A stretch of 64,000 nucleotides of DNA from Combretum micranthum (taxonomy: Eukaryota; Streptophyta; Magnoliopsida; Myrtales; Combretaceae). Made by a program: the position numbers and the translations under genes. A model generated the notes under the pieces. It saw nothing but the letters and a program-made list of their open reading frames with translations, did no database searches and had not been told where the DNA came from. This document shows, piece after piece, positions 22,601 through 34,639 of the stretch (position 1 is its first letter; each line of letters begins with the position of its first letter). The stretch lies in assembly GCA_024138025.1 (NCBI GenBank), contig JAMXBD010000428.1:930001-994000 (forward strand), read 5' to 3'.

Positions 22601-25600
22601 ATGTGCAAACCAAACACAGCCAAAGACATGAAGACTAGCAAAAGCTGCTGCAATGGATACAGCAGCAGCAGCAGCAACTCCCCTAGTCCACCACCTTCAC
22701 CACGGCGACCCACCGCCGTCAGCCGCTGCCGGAAACGTCTCCGGTCAAGACCCAGTTTCAATTTCCGGCGAAACTTCAGGTACTTGTTGGTTCTTCCAGT
22801 TATGTACTTCTCAGGACTGCTCATGTGTGGGACCCTTGTCTTCTCTTGTGGGCTTGTTTTCAGCCCCTGGTTTTGAGTATCGAAGTCATCAGATCTTTGA
22901 GAAACTGTGGTCTGAGATGAGACCGAGAATTCTTCTTCTTCTGCTTCAGTTCAGGTGAGATTCATATTCTTGAGCTGCATTTGTAGCTCTGCTCTCGCTC
23001 TGTTTTGTCCTGTTGTCAGTTGAAGTTTGTGAGTTTCTGCTCTTTTTGCTCTTACTAAAGTGAATTTTGAAATGGGTTTCGTGTTGCGGTCTGCTTCTAG
23101 CCATGTCTTGTGTAATGCATAGAGAAATCGAAAAATATGATCTTTCAACCCTTTGAGTTAATGGCTGCTCTCTGCTTTGTCTTGCTCCAGTAAATTTTGT
23201 TCTTGTTTTAAGGAAATGTTCTCCTTTTGGTTTGTCAAATTTTGTGCTCTTTAACTTTGTCTTCTTTCTAGGAAAGTTTGAGAAATTTTTAAGCTGTTCT
23301 CATATTTTTGAGGAAGAGAAGTTACCGAGTAACATCTAACTTATTGTGTATTATCAAATAGTTGAGCAAAGTCAACTACACTGAAGTTGTCATTTTAGAA
23401 GGAAAATGACATTTTTGCTATGTTTGATTTTTGTCAAGGATGTCAATTGCAAGATGGTTGTAAGTTTTTTTATCCTATATTATCAGAAGATTGATCTCCA
23501 CTGTCATCCTTGGGTTCTCTTCCATTGCTGCGCAAACCGCACATGTGCAAAAAAAGTTTCTTCAATCCCAGCTGGCCATTTGTGTCACTATCTCTGGTTC
23601 TGCCTAGAGCTTATTTTCCTTAAATGTCAACATGAAGTGACATAACGAAAATTTACCCCAAAAAAGTGACATAATGAAACCCAACAAAACATTCTTTGTC
23701 TTCTAACAATAAATTATTTTCACTTCGGTTTATACAAGAGCGATCAGGACAGCATGAGGATTTCTGTTGTATTTAGTGATGTTGCATCCATACGTACTAA
23801 TCTATTCATGTATGAAGCCAAACTGCATACCGTAAAATTGAAACTTCTCCTATTTAGGATCTATATGCTTTTTTATGAGTGAAGTAGATGTAAGAGCCCA
23901 TACCGATAGTACCTTGGCTCCCTTCATTGACCAGTTCTCAATGAGATATACTATTGTTTATTGCAGTTGCAATCTATATGGACATATAGAAGGAATCTGA
24001 AAGAGCATAAACCTTGTTTAGATAAGAATTACAGACAAAACTCCAGCCTCCCGAAGGTAAGCATTCATTTATGAAGAAAAGATAGTTTCTTCATGGTAAA
24101 AAATAATTTCTCCTCATTATATCATGACTTCTACAAACTATTGGAATTTGAAATGGAGCCAAGAAAATCTTCAAAACTAAAAGCATTTTTGTGCTAACTC
24201 ATCATGGAATGATACTCTAAAAAACAACCTCAAAATTCCCTTCATTCTTTGCATCTTCAAATTGCATTCCATTGCATCATTTGAAATTGGTCTAGAAATC
24301 AAAATGCTATTCAAATTATAATACTACCGTCTTCTTTGTTACATTCAGGAATATGTAATTTGGATTTTGAAAATTCATTCCAGTACAAAGTCCTCCTCCT
24401 TGTTCGAATTGTAGCGTCAGATAATTATGTTTGGTTACATTATTGGTCATTGCATATAATGGCATATGCGTAATTTTGCAGAAACCACTGGAATGAGCGG
24501 TATTTGATTGTTGAAGCAAATGGTGGTCTAAATCAGCAGCGCTCTGCAGTAAGTTGTCACTTTCTGTTAGTAGATATCACGATATTGTGATAGTATTGTC
24601 TGCTTTGCAAAGGTGGATTGAATTTGCAAATATGCACATCGATGTATTATGGGAATAATGATGTCCATGCTCGTTTTAAATCCTTCCTTTAGTGATGCTT
24701 GTAAGTTTTTCAGATCTGCAATGCTGTTGCTGTTGCTGGTCTTCTAAATGCCATTCTTGTCATCCCCCAGTTCGAGTTCAATAACGTCTGGAGGGATCCA
24801 AGGTACTATCCAATTTCTGTACGGAGTAAAAGATGAGTTACATGCAACAAGTAGCTTGACTATCTTGCTTTTCCAGGTTATCTTGAATGATCTCTTACAA
24901 TAACATTCAAATCTGATTTGTTGTCTCTTGGACAGTGAATTTAGAGAGATATATGATGAAGATCACTTTATAACCACATTGGGGCCAGTGAAAGTAGTCC
25001 AACAGTTGCCCGAGGTGCTGAGGGAAAGATATGGTCACAACATCACAAATTTACCTAGTTTACGCATCCCAGCATGGGCCACTGCAAAATACTATAGGAG
25101 AAGTTTATCCTGTCTTAAAGGAACAAGGGTAAGTAAAAAATATCATGTTCCTCATTATTCTTTGGTTTTTATCATCCTCATTTAATCTGAAGTTTAACAA
25201 GCTTTCTAAAATCCTTTTTTTCTTTTCTGGTTCAATGCCTGTTGCAGTGTCATCAGACTAGCTCCTTTTGCTAATAGGTTGTCCATGAAGTGCCCCCTCA
25301 CATTCAATCCCTAGATGTCTTGCAAACTTCAAGCTTTGAGGTTTTCTTCTCAATAAAGACACTCGCAAACAAATTAGTTGCTCGAATGATTGAGAGGAGT
25401 TCAAGCAGTAGAGGGAAGTATGTGTCTGTCCACCTTCGATTCGAAGAGGTAACACCGCTTGCTTTAATGATTATCTGGGTAAAGCGATATCAAATTTCTT
25501 GTTTGTTTGATTTGGAGGTTTTCTTCTCCTCAGTGCCAAATTTTCTGGTGACCTGTAGGATATGGTGGCCTTCTCATGCTGCACTTATGATGGAGGAGAA

Positions 25601-27964
25601 CCTGAAAAAGTTGAATTAAATTCCATCAGAGAAAAAGATTGGAAAGGAAAGTTTAAAAGGAAAGATCATGTCATAAGTCCTGGTCTCAATCGTGTTGATG
25701 GAAAATGCCCTCTTACTCCTTTGGAGGTACATTTATGTGTTTATCTGCATTTTTACTCTTTAGACTCTGAGATAATAGTTCATGGGCTATCTTGACCTAT
25801 TCCTAGTATATTTGGCAGTATCAAGCAACATGGTAGCTAAACATTATTGCTGAATCTATGCTATCAGAGTCAGTTATCTTGACTTCCTTCAGACTTAACT
25901 AATACTCTTCTGCTTAATGTTTTTCCTGTCAGCATAGGTCGGAATGATGCTGCGTGGAATGGGATTTGATAACAATACTTCCATATACTTGGCCTCTGGG
26001 AAAATTTATCATGCAGGAAGATATCTAGCCCCCTTGCTTAAGATGTTTCCTCTAATTTTCACAAAGGAATCCCTTGCAAGCTCTGATGAGCTTGCTCCTT
26101 TCAAGGTTACCTCTCGCTTCAGCTTCGCAATGCAAATTGATTGATTTTATTTTTTATTTCTCATCCCAATGTTTGTAGGATAAGATGATTACCTTTATGG
26201 TTGGTATTGAGTGAAAATCTCCTTTGCTCCTTTTAGCATTTGATAATATGTTAAACCACCAAATGCTTCAAGCTTCCAATGTTTTCTCTAATAATATATC
26301 ATCCTTTTTGTCTTTCTTGTACTGTGTCCATTAGATTACCAAATTCAATAGAAATAAATAATGTAAATATTTTCTTTCTTTTTTTTTTTTTTTTGCAAAG
26401 TAATTTAAATTATTCAACACAGAAACATAGTGTTCTGCCATACTGAATCGAACACTTCCTGTTTTGGTGCTTTGTCATCTATTTCCTTTGTTAACCAGGA
26501 GCCTTTTCTCTTTGATAGGACTATTCTTCAAGGTTGGCGGCTTTGGATTATACAGTCTGCTTGTTTAGTGAGGTCTTTGTAACGACACAAGGAGGAAACT
26601 TCCCACACTTTTTGATGGGTCATCGAAGATTTATGTATGGAGGACATTCTAAGACAATTAAGCCAGATAAACAGAAGCTTGCTCTTCTTCTGCAGAATGT
26701 AACCATCAGGTAATTGCCTGATCTCTCTCTCTCACTAACACAAACACATGGGCAAAAGCATCATACAAAAAGATACTATTATTGTGATACCTAGGATGTG
26801 CTTATATTTTCACTTGGTTTCTATATTTTAGCATCCATATGCGGAAAGCGTTTAAATTCTCATTGAAATGTTTTATAAAAAAATTACCTAATTATTCCTT
26901 TATATTGTAACATTGGTCTTTTCACCATCTATATAGTGTCCAAGGTAGAACTAAAAGTTCACACTAACGGTGTGGGCTGTTATATTCACCATATCACCAC
27001 AGCTTTGTAAACTTAAACTTTTAAATCAAATGGTCATGGTGCCGGTTACATATATGCTTTTCCTGTATAAGATTTTTTTATGGACAAATTGGGTCAGCAT
27101 GATTACTATAGAATTGCTTTAGAATTGGCTAAAGCAGCACCTTCAAAGCTCTTTGTTGAAGCATTTTTCAATGCCGACCTCCTAAGCCTCTTCTTCCTTT
27201 ATCCCTCTACAATTAGATTCACTAAGGTAAAGCATCTATGTTGGGTCCAAGAAAGAGTAATTGAAAATATTATATAACAAAGGATCAACGTCTATGGTCA
27301 AGTTAAGATAAGAGGATAAACTTTTATGTGGTTCAAATGAACGTCACTAAAATAGTGTAAATACAGTATGAGGATTATGAAAGTGGTGCGAATAATTGAT
27401 GGCGTTAAATTCAAATAAGGAAGAAAATCACACATTAGAGATGCATGTTTCTGTAATCAGCAAGCCGTGTCATCAAGATTTAGCAGTGTTACACTAGAGC
27501 ATAATGTCATCTACACTACATTACGTCCGTTCTATATTAAACCAATAAAAGGTCCCCCATCCATATTTAAACTACTAAACGATTTCAACTTAACCCAAAA
27601 TATTCCGACGAGGATAAAGAATATGTATTTTTGGCTTCTTGTAGAAACAACTGACATGATCTGGTCCTATGCATCTTTCAGCTTGTAGGCAATTATTGTC
27701 CATTTTCTTTTTCCTCATATTGGTAATCTTTATACCTCTCTCTGCAGTTGGAGAGACTTTAAGCTTGAGATGGAAGCCATGCTCAAGGAAAACGATCGCA
27801 AGGGGTTGATCATTCCCAGGGTCAAGAAGTTCAATCGGAAAACTTCCATCTACACATACCCTTTACCAGAATGCAGGTGCATCCAGCAGCTAGAGAATCC
27901 ATCTGTCAGATTATCAAATACATCAAACGTTCTTACTACCGAGCTCAGTGACTCCAGTAGATAG
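22601..27964 (+). CDS. GDP-fucose protein O-fucosyltransferase family protein (10 exons, frame breaks present)
   Basis: A plant O-fucosyltransferase (DUF246/PF10250), probably a Golgi type II membrane enzyme moving fucose from GDP-fucose to an unknown acceptor. Exons by phase and GT..AG borders: 22601-22954, 23967-24056, 24498-24548, 24714-24802, 24936-25128, 25248-25448, 25559-25726, 25938-26105, 26519-26709, 27748-27964 (stop TAG). The start is the first ATG of the frame that encodes the membrane anchor (residues about 61-76, [16 protein letters not shown]) after a basic, Ser/Pro-rich tail. Family marks: [41 protein letters not shown] (nucleotide-sugar binding arginine), [45 protein letters not shown]. 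About 576 residues are expected, normal for the family. As written, the frame breaks twice in exon 1, once in exon 5 and four times in exon 6, each by a missing one or two bases. Exons 7-10 are intact. It may be a good gene with sequence errors or a young pseudogene. A possible AATAAA signal is at about 28379. Confidence 0.88.
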
Positions 27965-30088
27965 CAGATACATAACAAAGCTTTTCACCAAAGTGTGCAG
28001 TTATTGCCTTTTCATGTTCTTTTTACCTTCACATTGTTAGATTAGGAAGTGGTGGTGCTAGTTTTTTTGTTACTTTGTTATGGTGTCAAAGCAAGTAATA
28101 GCCAATGCAATTGTATAGGTGAGTAATGCACGTCCGATTTTGTTTTCCGCAGTAGTAGTCGTTCATGGTTTTTGGGACTAGTTGAGAGCACTGCATAGAG
28201 AGTTTGGAGAATGTAGAAAAAGCACGGAAAGTACTAGTTGAGAGCACTAGAACTAGTTAATAGTTATGTATTTGTGCTAACATCTAATCCTTTATTGGCA
28301 GGTTTTTGGGACTTAAAAGAGTCCTCTTTCCTACGCATTTATTGCTCTTAGTTATTGTTTGTGCACTAAATTTGATACAATAAATTTCCATTTAGCATGG
28401 AGCATAGCTCGATATAATATTAAGATTGACACCGTAACCATCACACTTATGTTTATAGTATGATATAAACCCTTGTTTTAGTTGTTTAGATTTTTTGTTT
28501 TCGAACTTTGATTAAGACTTACGAGGATAAATTAATTAAATAAGATTAATACGTGGGAGAGTTCAAACTTAAGACTATTTGGTCTGATATCATTTTGAGT
28601 TAGCACTACAATTGTATTATTAAAAATTTAAATATATGATGTGGATATGTTTATTTCTTGTCGGTATGGTTTTTCGTTTAATTATAGATATATGCATATG
28701 TATATATATGTGTGCTTGTTTTGTATGTGTGCATTAATTGCGGAAAGCATTGCAGTTGAATGATTATAGCTGGCGGGGTCCAAGGTAAGATTGCTGCGTG
28801 GCATCCTAAATACTACTGCCTGGGCATCATCGTGGGTCTGTTTGTACTATCTGATTTTCATCTGTGTATGGTTTGTTGTTAGTGCATAGAAATGTTAATT
28901 TTTAATTTGCATTTGATTTTGGATAAATAATTTATTTAAAAATGATAAAAATAAGATAACAAAACATTTAGAATAAGGCGAATCAAATAGATTCTTATAA
29001 ACATCACATGTCTGAACAGATGGGAAACTGCTGGCTTATGGATCCATGGGTCCAATCAAGATGAATTTCGAATGAGCCCGACTAGGACCAAGTTAGACCG
29101 ATTATAGGAAACTGCCAATTTCTACTCTAATTTTTGGACTCATGGAACCAATCTGAACATTAAAGTTTTCTTATCATGATATAATTAGAAAATAAAAAAT
29201 ATATATTTTTAAATAAGAAAAATGTTAAACTTAAAACAAAATAGGGCAGCCACTTTTAATTTTGGTGTTAACAATATACGACTGCAAATACTCAAGAAAA
29301 GAGAATTACTTTTGGTAAAAGCATGTATAAATCCAACTAGACATACTTTTAATTATTTTATAAATTGAAATCAATCGGGATGAGTTTAGAACACGTCATA
29401 TAAAACTTGAATCCATCCTGCTTCCAATAGGATCTCTCAAACCTAACCTAAAATCCAATAGGGTTTTTATTACATACCTAAACTCGCTCTTTAAGATTTC
29501 AAGCCTATCCAACCTACCCCTATAACGTCTCTCTCTCTCTCTCTCTATATATATATAATAAGTTATTTTTGTCTAGTTTTGTTTTTAAAAGGATTATATC
29601 AATGTAACAGAATCTTAGGAATCACTCATTTCATTTTCTTACTTATTCTAATTGTAAAAAAAAAAAAAAAAAGTGTAATTTCAGTGGTAAAATTGAAAAG
29701 GTAACATGAATGTTAGGAAATATGCATGCATGCATTTAGGCATATGATCAAACTAGAAAAATACTATCTCGATAAATAATCCATACAATCATCTTCTACT
29801 AAAATTATGTCTTTACATTTAGTTTTAACTATACGTTGTTGTCATTGTTTTTTCTCAAGTGAATTCATGTAGTTGTTATTCCTAACCAAAAATTTATAAC
29901 CATGTCTTCACATTACTTTTGTTTTCCTCAAAGTTATTGTAGCAAATATGTCAGTCACTTTTTAATGTTGATATTTTTTCTCTGAAAAAAATTCTATGTT
30001 GACAACTTATAAAAGTTTAGTAAATATTAAGTTTTTTTTAAGTTCAAAAGGATATATGTACACTACGATCCTTTTGTAAATTTTTATA
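27965..30088. other. 3' UTR of the fucosyltransferase gene, then intergenic DNA
   Basis: 27965 to about 28400 is the likely 3' untranslated region. From there to 30088 no gene is visible. 28830-29000 contains diverged ends of the 'ggtctgtttg..' MITE family. 29030-29510 has GATCC/GGACC words shared with other repeats of the window, followed by a (CT)n and (AT)n run at about 29527-29560. Confidence 0.5.
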
Positions 30089-30332
30089 GGGATAATGTCA
30101 TAACCGATATCTAAATTTTGATAAAATATATAATTAAGTGTCTAGATTTTAAAATTAATCAATTTAATTGTAGAACTTTGAAATTGATCAATTTAATACT
30201 TGAAAGAACTCGATGGAGATACTGTTAGCAGGTATGAAAAGTTTTTTCAAAATCTAAATTGATCAATTTCAAAGCTCGGATACCTAATTACATATTTTAT
30301 CAAAATTCATGTATAATTTGTGACATTAACCC
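30089..30332. mobile_element. Mutator-like MITE with perfect 9-bp target duplication, 244 bp
   Basis: Nine identical bases, atttttata, flank both sides (30080-30088 and 30333-30341). The ends are inverted repeats: left gggataatgtcataa, right reverse complement gggttaatgtcacaa, 13 of 15 matching. Inward the symmetry continues with 'gaaattgatcaattt' type words. There is no coding capacity. A diverged sibling without clear ends lies at about 61600-61835, sharing the phrases 'aaaattaatcaattta' and 'actttgaaattgat'. Confidence 0.85.
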
Positions 30333-30499
30333 ATTTTTATACTATTAATACCGTCTATCTTTTCGCTTTTAAATCTACAGTTGGTTGTCCCATGGTGCCA
30401 ATTCAAAAGGAACATTGCCATGGAAATGTGTAAAATATATAATAGACACATGAACTAACGGACTATTGTAAAAGTAAGGCTAACATTATTGATCAATTG

Positions 30500-30729
30500 G
30501 AAGGCCATATACATATAGCTACAAAGTAAGTTAGGTGTAAAAAGGACAAACGAGGCAACCCCAACAAAGATTTGGAATCATGACTAAAGTCTTTTCGTGA
30601 GCACATCTGCCGATTGTTGATGTGTTGGTGCGTCCACACCGTGGTTAGCCATTCCCTGTTCAACGAACCACAAATGATGTTGTACGGGATTTTAATATGT
30701 TTGGTGTGTTCACGTGATCGGTCGAGCAT
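30500..30729 (-). pseudogene. Orphan Ty1/copia RNase H C-terminal relic
   Basis: On the minus strand one frame begins 'EHTKHIKIPYNII', and an overlapping shifted frame gives 'PTHQQSADVLTKRL'. Together these are the last conserved part of copia RNase H: a TKHI motif, then an ADVLTK motif about 30-40 residues later. A frameshift lies between, and the initial part of RNase H and reverse transcriptase are absent to the right. It is an isolated tail with no LTR visible next to it. It is the portion missing from the copia fragment at 6.2-8.7 kb, but distance and order do not support a single broken element. Confidence 0.65.
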
Positions 30730-31805
30730 AAGGGGCCATCACTAATGGTGACTATTTTTCTCAACACTCAATTTTTATCATTAATTTCTCTATGATAAAT
30801 GAACTAAATATTATAAGTGAAGATGATGTATAATTTCACAATATATATTCACTACGAAAAATATATTAAAATCGTACATAAAATTAAGCGTTTAATTATG
30901 GCATATAATACTATGTATAATACATATTATGTTAGGGTGAGTGTAACAATTAATCCTTAAATTTTATTTATTTTTATAATTAACTATCTAAATTTTAAAA
31001 GTATCAATTTACTACTTGTAATCTTTTCAAATAATTTATAATACCTAAATCATGTGACTTAATTGCCACAATGGGTAAAATTCAAGTAGTTAATTGTATA
31101 AATAGGTGAACTTCGTCTACCAAACACAACATTTCCCCTATTATTATGTGCTAACAATATAATACATGACACATGTTACACTTAGCACCCATTATAAAGT
31201 ACATGGTCTATGTGTCATATACTGCAAATTATAAGTACATAATTTTATTCATAATTTATCATATAGATAAATCATATAAAACATGATTGATATTTATATA
31301 TATATGATATTTTATACAAATTAGATAATTTATTATTATAAATAACAAAATATTTATCATTCAATGTTTCTAATAATTGATATGTGAAATGATATGAGAG
31401 GATAATCATAAAAAGCTAAATTGAAAAACCTTTCATGAAGATAATAAGATAAAGGATAAACTACTACTTAAAAAAAAAAGACCACGTTATATAATGATAT
31501 TTATATTAGTACCACATAAACAAATTATACAATAAAAAAGAAAATTACAAGCGAAAGAAGACACAATATACTATATTTATAAAGAATTCTAACCATATTG
31601 CAAATAATAATAGTAATAATAATAATAATAATTTTTTATTTTTTTATTCGTATGGCAATAAGGGTAAAATGTTGTATATCAATATTAAAAAACTTATGAC
31701 ATATAGTATTGAATTTCACTTTTAAAAATAACCCTTATACTTTGATAAGATGCTTTTGGTGGTTCTGGTTCAATATGTTATATATATATATGTGTGTGTG
31801 TGTGT
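30730..31805. other. Intergenic DNA, no gene seen
   Basis: A/T-rich. 30930-31130 has the 'ttaactatctaaatttta' wording of the Mutator-like MITE families and is probably a worn copy. A (TAA)n run lies at about 31609-31631. A (TG)n run at about 31792-31806 borders the next element. Confidence 0.45.
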
Positions 31806-32077
31806 GGTAAATTATACCGGATGGTCACAGTGTTTGGGGGGTAAGTTTTTTTTTATCACAATGTTTAGTAAGTAGGTTTATTTTAGGTCACAACGTTTTT
31901 GAGTGGTTCAAAAAGAGATTACAATGTTTAGAAAAGTGAGTCAATTAAGGTCACCATTGGCACATATCAATAGAAAAAATATTTAGTTAAAACTCAGAAA
32001 ACTATTATAATAGAAGACACTTTTCTAAACATCGTGACCTCTTTTGAACTTTTTGAAAACCTTCCAGTATAATTTAC
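31806..32077. mobile_element. Mutator-type MITE, about 270 bp (putative)
   Basis: The left end reads ggtaaattataccggatgg and the right end, reverse complemented, reads agtaaattatactggaagg. Inside, 'gatggtcacaatgtt'-like words are mirrored ('aacatcgtgacct'). Ends of the type 'gtaaattatac(c/t)gg' are common in plant Mutator-like MITEs. It sits between a TG run and an AT/AG run, so the target duplication cannot be read. Confidence 0.6.

Positions 32078-32120
<43 letters not shown>
32078..32120. repeat. (AT)n(AG)n microsatellite
   Basis: A pure AT dinucleotide run passes directly into a pure AG run of about ten units. It abuts the MITE to its left. Confidence 0.9.
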
Positions 32121-34639
32121 TACTTCGGTAGATTTATTATATATATAAGATAAGTTGTATAAGTTCAAAAGTGGACTTGAGTAACACTAACTATAAAAGT
32201 TTTAATAAATATAAAAAAAATTAAAATTAAAATTAAAATAAAGCAACCAATTTTTAATCTATTTACTAAATCTAAGATATTTTAATTTTTCAAATCTTAA
32301 AAAAAAAATGTTTCTTTGAATATTGGCATCATATATTTGAAACTTGAAAGATAAAAAAAGAAATAATTATTCTATAAAGTGAATGATACAACATCAAATT
32401 TTTCTGCACAAATATTTATATACTGTAACTCTCTTTTAAATGGGATCTTAAGACATGAAAAAAATTATTTAATCAATCCACTCTATTTGTTGGCCCAAAC
32501 AAAAATTTAATGTATCATTCTTCAATGCAAGGGACTTTTATAGATCTGTAGCTAGTATATAGATTTCTTCTAGGTCGTAGAAACATAGTTTGAAATCTTA
32601 TTTTTTTCCTATTGATGTTCAACTACAAATTGAAAACAATTTCATGAGATAGGGGGCAGGTCTCTTATGGACCTGTCCTTACTCATACCCTACCCAATGA
32701 GATACAGAGTACCAAATCTAGTTCACAAAACCTATCTAATACCATTTTGTACTCACCATGTATCTTGTACCTAGTAAAACATACAGCATGTAGGATACTT
32801 TGCGAAACCTGCAATTTTTTTATCGTTTTTTAAATTTTAAGATTACTGAAGTATATATAGTTTTATGTAACATCAAAAATCATCTTATTTTCAAATAGTT
32901 ACTATTGCAAAACTACCTATGGAGTATGGATTTTAATTTAAAAGTAATTTTTTAATATCACAAATTCTATAATATCCAAAATTTGTTTATGTGATAGTAG
33001 AAAAGGTAATATGAAAGTTGAAACATGCAACTTACAATCAAAAACATATATTATGTAAAATATTATAACTTGAAGAAACTTCAACACTAACTAACCTACA
33101 AAGATAACCAACATTTTTTATAATGTAACTTGTCTCTATAATTAATATCCAAAATGTAAAGAATTAAAGATCCATGTCTTCAATCTTCATAACACAACTT
33201 ATCTTTTGAGTGGTATAATTCAATATGTCTTCATCAATAGAACTTGTCTCTATAAAATGAAGAAAGTATTAAATAAAAAAAAATTAGCAATATGGAATAT
33301 GAGATAATGCAATAATGCAACAAAGTTGAATAATTGGTGCAATGAAAAAAAGAAACTAAATATTTATACAAAATAGCGTCATTGCCTTAAATAATATTGA
33401 TGTTACTAAAAAATTAGTAGAAATAAATTATATTATTCCATTGTTAATATTATCCTATACAATTTTTATATGGTGAATGCAAGATACCCTAAAATATGTA
33501 CCTTACATATAGTATAAGAGTATCGGATCCTATACCCACACTCGACCTTGTGAGAGTAGATTTAGAAAATTTTGTACCTAGAAGCTACTCACTAACTATT
33601 AATACCCACCCATAACTTATTTAAGCAAGCAAGATCCGAGTAGGTACCTTGTAGACAAGGTTACTCTCTCACCGGTAGCCATATGTTCGTCTTCATCCCA
33701 AGAGTAATTAACCATAGGCTCTCATTTCATAATAAATTATTATGATGAAATTTAATTATATTTTAAACACCAAATCAAATAACCCAAATGACCAACTCAA
33801 ACAAAAATAGTTAGTAAGAAATTTTAAAACATATTCAGGATGCAATTCTTAAAATTCAAGTGCAATAGATTTGAAGATTATTAAAATAGCCCTAAAAGTA
33901 TTAATTTGATAAAAGGTATCCTATTAATTGATTGATCAATCAAGTAATGCTCCATGAATTTAAAACGAACAAAGTACCCTTAGTAGATAACACAATATTA
34001 CAATGCATAAGATTGGGGTTAAAGCATACAGTGTCCTGGCAATTCACATGGCCTAAAAGTATAAGGTGATGGCGCAATATTTCACAAGCTAGGACAAACT
34101 GCTTTCCCTTATTTTTTGTTTTTTTAATATGCCGCCACTGCCTAGGACATTCTAGAGCTTTCCCAGTTTGACAAAGGTACTTAGCACTATCTCTAATCAT
34201 TTTCCTTAGATATTGTTATTAGTGACTAACTGCATGTTAGTTTCTTACTAATCAATGGAAATCAAACTTAAACAAGTGCTAGGATCCGTCTTCCTTTCTC
34301 CATGGTCGATAGTCACCATAGCAGAGATAAGTAGGCTTAGTTTTTCTTTAATTAACTAGAAGTAATCTTAGCTTGAAAGTACGTATAGCTTTATAATCTA
34401 CGTTTAATAGAACTTTAAGCTAGACAAATGCAAGGAAATCCCTAAACCCTACCATGTCGTGACCCTTAGTAGCTAGGACTTGAACTTGTGTTGATCTGCA
34501 AGATTAAGATGCTCCTCGTTTGTTGTTTGATAAGTTCTAACTTAATGTATTGTTGAAAATTGACATTTTATACAAACCCATGTTTGTGCTGTTTAATTAC
34601 GAGAACCAATCCTTGACCTCTTCCTCAAGAAAATTTTTC
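32121..34639. other. Intergenic DNA, no supported gene
   Basis: Mostly A/T-rich. 32640-32780 and 33480-33720 contain words such as 'ggtaccttg', 'acccaccc' and 'ctacccaatgag' found in LTR-adjacent plant repeats, but no ends or domains. The 86-residue minus-strand ORF at 33940-34200 contains two cysteines in 'YLCQTGKALECP'. It lies downstream (minus sense) of the gypsy gag relic and might be a worn part of the same element. The evidence is too thin to call. Confidence 0.4.

Noticed and set aside
22450..22824. 124-residue antisense ORF over exon 1 of the fucosyltransferase
   Set aside because: It is the shadow of the CT-rich leader and exon 1; no domain, and the sense strand is clearly the coding one.
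22653..22958. Alternative plus-strand start at 22653 for the fucosyltransferase
   Set aside because: This frame carries the family segment after 22827 but lacks the membrane anchor before it and ends with the wrong phase for exon 2, so it is only a product of the first frame break.
24482..24497. Earlier acceptor for exon 3 of the fucosyltransferase
   Set aside because: Starting at 24482 would put a stop in frame with exon 2; the acceptor before 24498 gives a clean phase. The earlier one would need an additional lost base.
27080..27277. 65-residue ORF in the ninth intron
   Set aside because: It lies within an intron bounded by good splice sites and shows no family resemblance.
33940..34200. 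Possible gypsy zinc-knuckle region
   Set aside because: Only two cysteines in roughly the right place, with no CCHC pattern and no flanking protease motif.
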